Source of the DNA: Palsa-504 sp963839095
GTDB taxonomy: Bacteria; Actinomycetota; Actinomycetes; Streptosporangiales; Streptosporangiaceae
Assembly: GCA_963839095.1 (NCBI GenBank)
Contig: CAWIUF010000056.1
Coordinates: 1-64,000 of the forward strand
Reading direction: 5' to 3'
Length of the DNA stretch: 64,000 bases
Positions 33,319-42,518 of the stretch are shown one piece after another. The notes beneath the pieces were generated by a model that saw nothing but the letters and a program-made list of their open reading frames with translations, was not told the DNA's origin and did no database searches. Position 1 is the stretch's first letter, and every line of letters begins with the position of its first letter. The translations under genes and the position numbers were made by a program.

Positions 33319-34905
33319 CTACCTTCCGGAGCACGGCGGGCGGCGGAAATACGTGTGATCTACACGACTCCCGAACCGGCCGGGCCTCAGCGGGTTTTTG
33401 CCAAGATGGTGGTATGGACAGCGCCCGTGTAACGAGCCCTCGATCAGCAGCGGGGTGTCGCTGACGAGAAGGCTCAGCTGGGCGTTCTGGGACCGGACGA
33501 CCCTGCAGTGGCCGAAGGCGTCGGTGACGGCGGCTGCTTCGGCGGGCCAGGGCCAGGTCACGGGGACCGGCGGCTGGTCTTCGCCGTCGAAGGGGTCGCG
33601 GTGGTCCCAGAGCACGAGCAGCGGGCCGCGGCCGGTCCTTGCCGCCTCGAATGCGCGCAGGGTTCCCGGCTGGCCGTCCGGCGTGATGCGCGACACGGTC
33701 TGCGCGCCCGCGAGCGACCGGGCGAGCAGGGCGAAGGTGCCCGCGGCGGGGTGACGGACGCTGAGCTCGCCATTCCGGTAGCCGAGCAGCGGGAGCTTGC
33801 CGATGAGCAGGTGCATCAGCTGGAGGTGGTCGACCGGCCCGGGGTATTCGGGCGCCAGGTTCCAGTACGCGGTCCGGTGCACGCCTGCGGCCAGCGCCAG
33901 CAGGGTGCGCATGACCACCTGGCGGCAGCTGATGCGCTCGCGCCTGGCTTCCAGCTCGGCCGGGCAGCCCGCCATGAACATCTGCAGCCGGGGCGGGAGG
34001 GTGTCCATCCGGTCGTACAGGGCGGTCATCACCCGGCGTTCCGGAGTGTCCTGCCCGGCCTGGGCGGCAAGTTCGCCGGTGCTCTGCGCGGGCGCGGTCC
34101 CGGGGTCCGCTGAGCTGGCGGTCTCGGCGAAGGCGGCGGCGAAGGTCTGCTGCATGACCGCCATGGCGTCGGGGAACTCGAACGGCTGCGGCCCGGCGTG
34201 CTCGCCGATGACGACAGGCTTGAGGTACCCGTGCGCCTGCATGAAGCCGCGGGCGGTGGCCAGGTAGTCGGGGATGCGGTCAAGATCGCCGTAGAGGTGC
34301 ACGCTGAACAGGTCGAAGGCGTCACGGCCGGCCTTCGCGACGTAGTCGAAGAACTGCCGTGGCACGCTGCCCGGCTCGCTGCTGAATACGTCATAGCCGC
34401 AGCCGCCGAGCACGACCGCCGCGGCCGGGTCGGCCTGCTTGACCGCGCTGTAAAAGGTGGCCAGCTGCCCGGCGTACTCCTCCGCGGTGCCCGCCCAGAG
34501 CAGGCCGGTGTTGCTCGGCTCGTTGTCGCACTGCCAGTAGCTGACCCGGCCGCCGCAGTGGCGGACCACCCGGCGGACGAACTCGGCGTACGCGTCCTGG
34601 TCGAGGGCGGGCGAGGGCGGCAGGAAGTCGGTCGGCTGGCGGGTCCCCCACCGCGAGCTCGAGCACAGCGTGATCCACAGCTCGGTGTCGCCGTCCAGCT
34701 GCGCCAGCAGGGCGTCGACGGTATCCCAGCGGTACTGGCCGGGCTCCGGTTCCACCTGCGACCAGTACAGGTAGGCGCGGACCAGCCCGGCTCCGAGGGC
34801 GCGGGCCTGCGGGCCGAACTCGCCGGGCGGGCCGAACAGGCCGTAGCTGATGCCGCGCACCACGCCCAGCCGGATGTCCTGGGGTTCTACGGGTTCACGA
34901 GTCAT
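33319..34905 (-). CDS. Glycoside hydrolase of the GH-A clan (GH39/42-like)
   Basis: This protein of about 528 residues has a (beta/alpha)8 glycosidase core. Seen are AYLYWSQVEPEPGQYRWDTV, the probable acid/base Glu in YWQCDNEPSNTG, FDLFSVHLYGDLDRIPDYLA, and the probable nucleophile in VVIGEHAGPQPFEF. A C-terminal beta domain follows. No signal peptide is visible, so it is likely cytoplasmic. ATG 34905 is used, but 34917 is possible; in that case the operator at 34916-34932 overlaps its start. It is divergent from a TetR regulator, its probable repressor. The substrate is unknown. Confidence 0.8.
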   Translation of the reverse strand: MTREPVEPQDIRLGVVRGISYGLFGPPGEFGPQARALGAGLVRAYLYWSQVEPEPGQYRWDTVDALLAQLDGDTELWITLCSSSRWGTRQPTDFLPPSPALDQDAYAEFVRRVVRHCGGRVSYWQCDNEPSNTGLLWAGTAEEYAGQLATFYSAVKQADPAAAVVLGGCGYDVFSSEPGSVPRQFFDYVAKAGRDAFDLFSVHLYGDLDRIPDYLATARGFMQAHGYLKPVVIGEHAGPQPFEFPDAMAVMQQTFAAAFAETASSADPGTAPAQSTGELAAQAGQDTPERRVMTALYDRMDTLPPRLQMFMAGCPAELEARRERISCRQVVMRTLLALAAGVHRTAYWNLAPEYPGPVDHLQLMHLLIGKLPLLGYRNGELSVRHPAAGTFALLARSLAGAQTVSRITPDGQPGTLRAFEAARTGRGPLLVLWDHRDPFDGEDQPPVPVTWPWPAEAAAVTDAFGHCRVVRSQNAQLSLLVSDTPLLIEGSLHGRCPYHHLGKNPLRPGRFGSRVDHTYFRRPPCSGR

Positions 34906-34915
34906 AGTTTCACTC

Positions 34916-34932
34916 ATAAACTCTAAGTTTAT
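34916..34932. promoter_or_regulatory. Probable TetR operator between glycosidase and TetR genes
   Basis: ATAAACTCTAAGTTTAT is a 17-base palindrome with 7-base arms, and a further half-site AGTAAACT follows at 34935-34942. The TATAGT at 34932-34937 is a good -10 element for the TetR gene and would give a leaderless transcript starting at or next to its ATG (34949). Confidence 0.75.
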
Positions 34933-34948
34933 ATAGTAAACTCCGTTC

Positions 34949-35680
34949 ATGCGCAAACCTGCGGGGCCGGCCCCGCTCATCTGGACCCAGCCCCCGCCGC
35001 CGCCGCGGCAGCGTTCGCTGGGCCGGGCGGAGATCGTGGCCGCCGCGATCGCGCTGGCCGACGAGACCGGGCCCGCTGCCCTGACGATGAAGGCGGTCGC
35101 CGCCCGGCTGGGCCCTTACTCCGCGATGGCGCTCTACCGGTACGTGCACAGCAAGGACGGCCTGGTCGACCTGATGCTGGACGCTGCCACGGCCGAGATC
35201 CCGCTCCCCGCGCGCCCGGGTCCCGGCTGGCGGGCCGACCTGGAGGAGGTGGCCGCGCAGACCCGGCGGATGACCACGCGGCACCCCTGGTACGCCGCAC
35301 TGTTCCACACCCGGCCGCCAGCCGGGCCGCACATGATGGAACGGCTGGAGTTCATGCTCGCCGTGCTGGCCGGCCAGGGCGCGACCACGGCGGATGCCAT
35401 GACCTACGCCGCGCTCATCGACCGGTACATCTTCGGCAGCGGCCTGCAGGAAGCCGAGGAGGCGCGGATGAGCCGCACGCTCGGCCTCGACGATGAGGCA
35501 GTGCTGCGGAGCGCGATGGCCACCGTGCACGACCTGGCCGCCGCCTCCGGCCGTTTCCCGCTGCTGGCCGGCTGGCTGGCGCACCCGTCGGGCCCCTCCC
35601 CGGAAGATCAGTTCGAGCTGGGGCTCGGCTTCCTGCTGGACGGCATCGCCCGGTGCCTGGACGGCGGCGCGGCGGGTTAA
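34949..35680 (+). CDS. TetR family regulator
   Basis: This 243-residue protein has a TetR DNA-binding domain (GRAEIVAAAIALADETGPAA, LTMKAVAARLGPYSAMALYR) and a TetR C-terminal domain of the tetracycline-repressor-like type (HPWYAALFHTRPPAGPHMME). No ribosome binding site precedes the ATG; the TATAGT 12 bases upstream suggests leaderless transcription. It is divergent from a glycosidase. A second, unrelated TetR gene follows on the same strand after its own operator. Confidence 0.9.
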   Translation: MRKPAGPAPLIWTQPPPPPRQRSLGRAEIVAAAIALADETGPAALTMKAVAARLGPYSAMALYRYVHSKDGLVDLMLDAATAEIPLPARPGPGWRADLEEVAAQTRRMTTRHPWYAALFHTRPPAGPHMMERLEFMLAVLAGQGATTADAMTYAALIDRYIFGSGLQEAEEARMSRTLGLDDEAVLRSAMATVHDLAAASGRFPLLAGWLAHPSGPSPEDQFELGLGFLLDGIARCLDGGAAG

Positions 35681-35725
35681 ATACGAAACTTGGGTTGCGT
35701 AATTGACTGAGGTCGCGGTAGCCTG

Positions 35726-35751
35726 ATTTTCGCTACTTGGATAGCGAAAAT
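35726..35751. promoter_or_regulatory. Probable TetR operator, 10-bp perfect arms
   Basis: ATTTTCGCTA (35726-35735) and TAGCGAAAAT (35742-35751) are exact reverse complements separated by 6 bases, 14 bases before the next TetR start. GGGAGGA follows directly as ribosome binding site. Confidence 0.82.
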
Positions 35752-35764
35752 ACGGGAGGAACCG

Positions 35765-36391
35765 ATGAGCCCGGAGACGACGGGGCGGCGGGGGCGGCCG
35801 CGCGATGGCGCGGTGGACGAGCGGGTGCTGAGCGCGGCTTGGGGACTGCTGCACGCCGGCGGCTACGCCGCGCTGAACATGGACGACGTGGCGGCGCGGG
35901 CCGGGGTGGCCAAGACGACGCTGTACCGGCGCTGGCCGACCAAGGATCACCTGGCCGTCGCGGTGGCGGCCGAGATGCTGGCCGAGGTGCCGATCCCCGA
36001 TACCGGCGACCTGCGGCATGACCTGACCGAGTTCACGGCCGGGCTGGCCGGGAGCCTGAACCTGCTCCGCATGGCGGGCCACTACGGCGGCGGCGCGTCG
36101 GCGGGGCTGGTCGCCGAGCTCGTCGCCGCGTTCGCCCGGCATCCGGACATCGGCGAGCTGGTCCGCGCCGGGTTCGCCCAGCGGCACGCCCTGGCCCGGG
36201 CCCGGCTAGAGCGCGCCCGTGAGCGGGAGGGGCTGCGGGAGGACCTCGATCCCGGCGTGCTGATCGACCAGCTGGCCGGGCCCCTCTACTACCGGATCCT
36301 GATCACCGGCGCGCCCGCCGACCGGGACTACGCCGAGCGCCTGGTCGACGCGGTGCTCGACGGCGCCATCACCCCGAGGGAGACGCCGTGA
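35765..36391 (+). CDS. TetR family regulator
   Basis: This 208-residue regulator has the recognition region AALNMDDVAARAGVAKTTLY and a TetR C-terminal domain (FARHPDIGELVRAGFAQRHA, LIDQLAGPLYYRILITGAPA). A perfect inverted repeat lies just upstream, so it probably represses its own operon. The next gene, an SRPBCC protein, begins inside its stop (GTGA at 36388-36391), and an epoxide hydrolase follows closely, indicating a small regulated operon of three genes. Confidence 0.92.
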   Translation: MSPETTGRRGRPRDGAVDERVLSAAWGLLHAGGYAALNMDDVAARAGVAKTTLYRRWPTKDHLAVAVAAEMLAEVPIPDTGDLRHDLTEFTAGLAGSLNLLRMAGHYGGGASAGLVAELVAAFARHPDIGELVRAGFAQRHALARARLERAREREGLREDLDPGVLIDQLAGPLYYRILITGAPADRDYAERLVDAVLDGAITPRETP

Positions 36392-36951
36392 CCATGACGG
36401 AGACCATCACCACCACCCCGGCCCGGACCCGGCGGCCTCGCCGGCGGATCCTGCTCGGAGCGCTGGCGGCCGTGCTCGCCCTGCTGGCCGGCTACGGCGT
36501 CTGGACCAACGTGCGGCCGTACTCGCTGCAGGCATCGGTCGAGATCAGGGCCACCCCGGAGCAGGTCTGGGCGGTACTGACCGACCGGGCCGCCTACCCG
36601 CGCTGGAACCCGTTCATCGTCTCCTCGAGCGGGCGCCTCACGGTGGGGTCCACCCTGGCCAACCGGATGCACGACGCCACCGGCGACACCACTTTCACCC
36701 CGGTCGTGCTGGTGATCGAGCCGGGCCGGGAGCTGCGCTGGATCGGGCGGGTCGGGCCGGGCGGGATCTTCGACGGCGAGCACACCTTCACCATCGAGCC
36801 GGTCCGGCCGGGAGTGGTCCGGTTCACCCAGCGCGAGGACTTCACCGGCGTGGCGGTCCCGTTCTACCAGCACTGGCTGCACGCCGATACCCTGCCGATG
36901 TTCCGCGCGATGGACGCGGCCCTGGCGCACGAGGTCGCCGGGCGTGGATGA
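36388..36951 (+). CDS. SRPBCC (START-like) domain protein with N-terminal membrane anchor
   Basis: This 187-residue protein has a transmembrane helix (ILLGALAAVLALLAGYGVWT) then a SRPBCC hydrophobic-ligand fold (ASVEIRATPEQVWAVLTDRA, AYPRWNPFIV, ELRWIGRVGPGGIFDGEHTF, GVVRFTQREDF). Family members bind lipids or polyketide-like molecules. The GTG start overlaps the TetR stop; ATG 36394 is an alternative. Its operon partners suggest a role with a hydrophobic epoxide or lipid. Confidence 0.87.
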   Translation: MTMTETITTTPARTRRPRRRILLGALAAVLALLAGYGVWTNVRPYSLQASVEIRATPEQVWAVLTDRAAYPRWNPFIVSSSGRLTVGSTLANRMHDATGDTTFTPVVLVIEPGRELRWIGRVGPGGIFDGEHTFTIEPVRPGVVRFTQREDFTGVAVPFYQHWLHADTLPMFRAMDAALAHEVAGRG

Positions 36952-36960
36952 TCGTTAGCC

Positions 36961-38097
36961 ATGGATGAGCTGACACCCTTCCGCATCGACGTGCCGCAGG
37001 CGGACCTGGATGACCTGCGGGACCGGCTGGCCCGGACCCGGTGGCCGGACGAGCTGCCCGGGGCCGGCTGGGATTACGGCATCCCGCTGGAGTACACGAA
37101 GGAGCTGGCCGGGTACTGGCGTACCGGCTACGACTGGCGGGTGCACGAGGCCCGGCTGAACGGGTTCGGCCAGTTCACGACCACGATCGACGGGCAGCGG
37201 ATCCACTTTGTGCACACCCGTTCGGCCTGTTCTGGTGCTTTGCCTTTGATCGTGACGCATGGCTGGCCGGGCTCGGTGGTGGAGTTCATGGAGATCATCG
37301 GGCCGCTGACCGACCCGGTGGCCTTCGGCGGATCGGCGGACGACGCGTTTGACCTGGTCATCCCGTCTATCCCGGGCTACGGGTTCTCCGGGCCGACGCA
37401 TGAGCGGGGCTGGGACGTGCGCCGGGTGGCACGGGCCTGGGCGGTGCTGATGGCGCGCCTGGGCTACCAGCGGTACGGTGCGCAGGGCGGCGACTGGGGC
37501 GCGATCATCTCCCGGGAGCTGGGCCTGGCCGACCCGTCGCACGTGGCCGGCGTGCACCTGAACATGCTCATCACCCGGCCGCCGGAGGACCTGGGCGAGC
37601 TGACCGGGGAGGAGACCCGGCGCCTGGAGCGGTCGCGGCAGTTCCGCAACACCGGATCCGGCTACAACATGATCCAGGCGACGCGGCCGCAGACGCTGGC
37701 CTACGGGCTGACCGACTCGCCGGCCGGGCAGCTGGCCTGGATCACCGAGAAGTTCTACGAGTGGACCGACGGCGGGCTGCCGCACGAGGCGGTCGACCGT
37801 GACCAGCTGCTCACCAACGTCACGCTGTACTGGCTGACCGGGACGGCCGGGTCGTCGGCGCGGCTGTATTACGAGACCCGGCAGGCGCGGGCCTGGAACC
37901 CGGTCGCCCGCTCGGACGTGCCGACCGGGGTGGCGGTCTTCCCGCGGGAGATCGCGCCGGCCATCCGGCGGTTCGCGGAGCCGGCCAACAACATCACGCA
38001 CTGGTCGGAGTTCGACCGGGGCGGGCACTTCGCCGCGATGGAGGTGCCTGACCTGCTGGTCGGCGACGTGCGCGCGTTCTTCCGGCCGCTGCGCTGA
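36961..38097 (+). CDS. Epoxide hydrolase (microsomal EH-like, alpha/beta fold)
   Basis: This 378-residue protein carries the EHN N-terminal domain (PFRIDVPQADLDDLRDRLAR, RWPDELPG) and an alpha/beta hydrolase core with the oxyanion motif HGWPGS, the nucleophile Asp in GAQGGDWGAIIS, and the catalytic His in GGHFAAMEVPDLL. It would open epoxides to diols. It lies 9 bases after the SRPBCC gene and is probably under the TetR encoded two genes upstream. It ends facing the response-regulator gene across a palindromic hairpin. Confidence 0.92.
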   Translation: MDELTPFRIDVPQADLDDLRDRLARTRWPDELPGAGWDYGIPLEYTKELAGYWRTGYDWRVHEARLNGFGQFTTTIDGQRIHFVHTRSACSGALPLIVTHGWPGSVVEFMEIIGPLTDPVAFGGSADDAFDLVIPSIPGYGFSGPTHERGWDVRRVARAWAVLMARLGYQRYGAQGGDWGAIISRELGLADPSHVAGVHLNMLITRPPEDLGELTGEETRRLERSRQFRNTGSGYNMIQATRPQTLAYGLTDSPAGQLAWITEKFYEWTDGGLPHEAVDRDQLLTNVTLYWLTGTAGSSARLYYETRQARAWNPVARSDVPTGVAVFPREIAPAIRRFAEPANNITHWSEFDRGGHFAAMEVPDLLVGDVRAFFRPLR

Positions 38098-38101
38098 GGT
38101 T

Positions 38102-38120
38102 CCTGACCGGGCCGGTCAGG
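38102..38120. terminator. Perfect hairpin between convergent genes
   Basis: CCTGACCGG and CCGGTCAGG flank a single base, between the epoxide hydrolase stop (38097) and the response-regulator stop (38116-38118). It is probably a bidirectional terminator, though the very short loop would have to open. Confidence 0.55.
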
Positions 38121-38801
38121 TTCCGTGGCGGCGCCCGCCCGGGGTGACCAGGCCGGTCTCGTAGGCCATGACGACGAGCTGGGCGCGGTCGCGCGCGTTC
38201 AGCTTGGTCATGATGCGGCTGACGTGGGTCTTGGAGGTCAGCGGGGACAGGAACAGGCGGGCCGCGATCTCGTCGTTGGACAGGCCCTCGGCGACCAGCG
38301 CCATCACCTGGCGCTCCCGTTCGGTCAGCGCGGCCAGCGCCCCAGGTCCCGGTCGCTGGGCGGCGGCCGTTCGGGGCGGGTGGCCAGGTCGGTGATGAGC
38401 CGCCGGGTCACGCTCGGCGACAGCAGCGCGTCGCCCCTGGCCACCACCCGGATCGCCTGGAGCAGGTCGGCCGGCTCGGTGTCCTTGACCAGGAAGCCGC
38501 TGGCCCCGGCGCGGATCGCCTGGTAGACGTACTCGTCGGACTCGAAGGTGGTCAAGATGATGACCTTGACCCCGGCGAGGTCGTCGTCGGCGCTGATGCG
38601 CCGGGTGGCTTCCAGGCCGTCCACCCCGGGCATCCGGATGTCCATCAGCACCACGTCGGCCCGCTCGCGCCGGGTCAGGTCGACGGCCTGCGCCCCGTCG
38701 ATGGCCTCGCCCACCACCTGCAGGTCGTCGGCGGCGTCGATCAGGACGTGGAACCCGGCGCGGATCAGCGCCTGGTCGTCGGCGAGCAGGACCCGGATCA
38801 C
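38116..38801 (-). CDS. Two-component response regulator, LuxR/NarL type (one frameshift)
   Basis: The receiver domain starts VIRVLLADDQALIRAGFHVL, with the phospho-acceptor Asp in VVLMDIRMPGVDGLEATRRI and the conserved Lys in GASGFLVKD. The C-terminal LuxR helix-turn-helix (EGLSNDEIAARLFLSPLTSK, THVSRIMTKLNARDRAQLVV) is in another frame. Adding one base in the GGGG run near 38,345 restores DRDLGALAALTERERQVMAL. The corrected length is about 228 residues, normal for NarL proteins. The GTG at 38801 overlaps the stop of the sensor kinase gene as GTGA, so the two are coupled. Confidence 0.87.
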
Positions 38802-40015
38802 GGCCGCGCCCCTTCCCTGACGTCGATGCGGGTGCCGTTGAGGGGCAGCCGGGCCGCGACCCGGAAGCCGCCCGCCGGGCCGGGGCCGGTCTCCAGCGTC
38901 CCGCCCACCGTGGCCGCGCGCTCGCGCATGCCGGCCAGGCCGTGGCCGCCGTTGGCCTGCGCCCGTCGGCCGGGAGCCGGGCCGCAGCCGGTATCGGTCA
39001 CGTCGATCGCGCAGCTCGTCGCGGTCGTAGCCGAGCGAGACCGCGGCGGTGGCCGGGCCGGCGTGCCGGATGGCGTTGGTGAGCGACTCCTGGACGATGC
39101 GGTAGGCGGCCAGGTCCACGGCGGCCGGCAACGGGACGGGCTCCCCGGTCACGGTGAGCGTGGTGTCCAGGCCCGCCCGGCGCGCCCCGGTGATCAGGGT
39201 CTCGAGCTGGGCGGTGCCCGGCGCCGGCTGGGTGGGGTCGGCGTCGTCGGCCTGGCGCAGCACGTTCAGGATGGCGCGGAGCTCCCTGAGCCCGTCCTTG
39301 CTCGCGGCCTTGATCGCCTGCAGCGATTCGGCCACCGCCTCCGGGCGGGTGGACAGGACGTGGGCGGCCACCCCGGCCTGCACGTTGATGGTGGCCATGG
39401 TGTGGGCGACGACGTCGTGCAGTTCGCGGGCGATGCGCAGCCGTTCCTCGTCGACGCGGCGGCGGGCGTCCTGCTCGGCCCGGTCGCGGATGGACTCCAC
39501 GTAGGCGCGCCGGTTCGCCACCGCGATGCCCGGCCACCACCACGACGGCGGTCATGAACGGAAGGATGACCACGCCGCCGCTGAACGTGCCCGAGCGGGT
39601 TGACCGCGATGCTGGCCGAGCCGAGCACGGCCAGCGTCCCCAGCCCGTACGCCACCGCCCGCCGGACGTCGGTCTGGCTGGCCACCGTGTACACGGCGAT
39701 CATCGGGGCCACCAGCACCGCGCCGTTCAGGTAGCCGAGCAGGGTGTAGGCGGTCGCGGCCGCCACGGAGATGCCGAGCACCGCGACCGGCCACCGGCGC
39801 CGCCAGGCGAGCACCAGGCAGGCCACCCCGACGAGGACGAGCGCGGCGGACGGGGTGTGCGGCAGGTGATGGCCGCCGTGGAAGTAGGCGGTCGTGCTCG
39901 GGTGGGCCTCGCCGTACGCGCCGTAGACCAGCGCGGCGGTCACGGCCAGCGCCGCGGCCGCGTCCCGCAGCGGCGGGACGAGCCCGTGCCGTCTCGCCGC
40001 CGCCACACCGTCCAT
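38798..40015 (-). pseudogene. Two-component sensor histidine kinase (HisKA_3), frameshifted
   Basis: The span encodes about 405 residues in at least three frames. An N-terminal part has several membrane helices (LAVTAALVYGAYGE, ALVLVGVACLVLAW, VAVLGISVAAATAYTLLGYL). Then come the dimerisation/phosphoacceptor domain with IARELHDVVAHTMATINVQA and the ATPase (AYRIVQESLTNAIRHAG, then GHGLAGMRERAATVGGTLET in another frame). The breaks fall near 39,520-39,600 and 39,000-39,010. Every family part is present and in order, which argues for base-calling errors rather than decay. Its stop overlaps the response-regulator start. Confidence 0.78.
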
Positions 40016-40221
40016 GACGCAAGCGTAGGCATGCCGGCGCCCGGCGTCGCCCTCCGCCGGTGAGGCGGCGTGGCTACTCCCCCGGGAGTACGCGGCGCCC
40101 GGCTAATCCCGCGGCGGTACGGCCAGGTGCCGCCGTGGCGGGACGACCGGCCGGGGTCCGCGGCGGCACTCTTGAGTTACAGCTGGCGGAACGGCCGCCG
40201 GCCCTTCGACAGGAGATCGCG

Positions 40222-42408
40222 ATGCCTGCGCTCACCCGCTTCGTCCTCCGCCATAAGGCGCTCGTGACCCTGTTCTGGGTCGTCGTGGCGGCCGTCGGCG
40301 TGATGACCATCAGTGGCACTACCCACCGGATGACCAACGACTTCGCCATGCCCGGGCAGGCCTTCAAGGTCGACAACCAGATCGCCAGCCAGTACGGCAA
40401 CGGCGGCTCCCAGGCCCCCTACCTGCCGGTGATAACCGTGCCAGCCGGGCAGAAGGTGACCGACCCGGCTACCGCCGCCGCCACCGGGCGGGCTTTCGCC
40501 GCCCTGGCCCGGGCGATACCCGACGTGCGGATCGCGGACTACGCGACCACGCACAACCCGGCGTTCGTCACCCGCGACGGCCGGTCGACCTTCGCGCTGG
40601 TCTACACGGCCCCGGTGACCGGGTTCGGCGGCTCCAGACCTGGGCCCGGCGGTCGAGCGCGCCGTGACGGCGGCCGCGCCGGCCGGCTGGCACGTCGGGG
40701 TCACCGGCTCGCAGCTGCTGGCCAACGGCGCAGCCGTCCTCGGCTAAGAAGGGCACCGGGATCATGGCCGAGGCGATGATCGGAGCCATCGGCGCCCTGG
40801 TCATCCTGGCGCTGGTGTTCGCCAGCTTCCTGGCCCTGCTGCCGCTGCTCATCGGCGGCATCTCGGTGCTGGCCACGTTCCTGCTCGTCGGCGGGCTCAC
40901 CGAAGTGACCGGGGTCAGCCAGATCGTCGAGTTCCTGATCGCGCTGATCGGGCTGGGCGTGGCCATCGACTACTCGCTGCTCGTGGTCAGCCGCTGGCGC
41001 GAGGAGCGGGCGGCGGGCCGGGACAACGTGGCCGCCGTGACCGAGGCGATGAACCACGCGGGCCGGGCCGTGGTCTTCTCCGGCCTGACCGTGGCCATCG
41101 GGCTGCTGTCGATGGTCGTGCTGCCCGTGCCCATGCTGCGCAGCGTCGGCTACGGCGGCGTACTGGTGCCGCTGATGTCGGTGGCCGTCGCCATCACCCT
41201 GCTGCCGGTGATCCTGGCCACCGTCGGCCCGCGGCTGGACTGGCCGCGGCTGCGGACCGAGCGCCGGGCCAGCCGGGTGTTCTCGGCCTGGGCCCGCGGC
41301 GTCTACCGGCACCGCTGGCTGGCCGCGCTGGCCGGGCTCGGCATCCTGGCCGCGCTGATGCTGCCGGCCCTGTCCCTGCACCTCGGCGAGCCTGGCAGCT
41401 CGGCGCAGGCCACCAGCGGCCCCGCGCACGACGCGCTGGCCACGCTGACCGACGGCGGTGTCCCGTCCGGCGTGCTTACCCCGGCCGAAGTGCTGACCTC
41501 TTCCTCCGCGGGCGCGGTGGCGGCGTCGGCCGCGCATCTGCCGGGTGTCTACGCCGCGGTGGCGCCGGCCACGCCGGACTACCAGCGGGTGGCACCGCGC
41601 TCGTCACCGTGATCCCGGCGGCCGAGAGCAGCGTGCCCGCGGGCCAGACAACCGTCAGCCAATCTGGAGCACGCCCTGCTGCCCAGCCCGCACGTGATCG
41701 GCGTCGGCGGCGACGGCGCATCGCTGATCGACTTCGACCACGCGGTCTACGGGGACTTCCCGCTGATGCTCGCCATCATCAGCGTGGCCACCTTCCTGCT
41801 GCTGACCCGGGCCTTCCGCTCGGTGCTGCTGGCGGCCAAGGCCGTGGTGTTCAACCTGATCTCGCTGACCGCGGCGTACGGCGTGCTGACCTGGGTCTGG
41901 CAGGACGGGCACGGCTCGCATGCGCTGTGGGGCATCCCGGCCACCGGGGCGATCACGATGTGGGTGCCGCTGATGGTGTTCGCCTTCCTGTTCGGCCTGT
42001 CGATGGACTACGAGGTGTTCATCCTGACCCGCATCCGGGAGGCCTACGACGCCAGCGGCGACGCCCGGCAAGCGGTCACCGAGGGCCTGGGCCGGACCGG
42101 GCGCCTGGTCACCAGCGCCGCGGCGATCTTGATGCTGAGCTTCCTGTCCATGTCGACCGGGCCGGAGACCGACCTTAAGATCCTGGCCACCGGGCTCGGC
42201 GCCGGCATCCTGATCGACGCGCTGGTCGTCCGCTGCCTGCTCGTCCCGGCGACTGGTCGCGCTGTTCGGCCGGGCCAACTGGTGGCTGCCGACCTGGCTG
42301 GCCCGGCTGCTCCGGGTGCCGGCTTCCGGCGTCCCGGTGACACCCGCCCGTTCGGTAGCTATGGCGGGCGCGCAGGCCGGCGAGCTGGAGGCGTCCGGGG
42401 TGCGGTAG
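40222..42408 (+). pseudogene. MMPL/RND-family transporter, at least five frameshifts
   Basis: The gene starts at ATG 40222 after AGGAGA (MPALTRFVLRHKALVTLFWV). It contains a first extracellular loop, a helix bundle (ALVILALVFASFLALLPLLI, LIALIGLGVAIDYSLLVVSR), a second loop and a second bundle (MVFAFLFGLSMDYEVFILTR, AAAILMLSFLSMSTGPETDL), ending at TAG 42406-42408. Frames change near 40,633, 40,745, 41,605, 41,655 and 42,250, but the pieces tile a complete protein of about 728 residues. MMPL proteins export lipids or toxic compounds. If the breaks are genuine it is a pseudogene; their number and lack of larger deletions suggest sequence errors. Confidence 0.8.
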
Positions 42409-42518
42409 CGGGCTCCCGGGCGGCCGGGCCAGGCGGTGGACCGCCTGGCCCGGCTCCTGTTTCCGGCGTACTGGCATAATCCACACCTGACGGCTGAGCC
42501 GATCATGGGAGGCGCATC

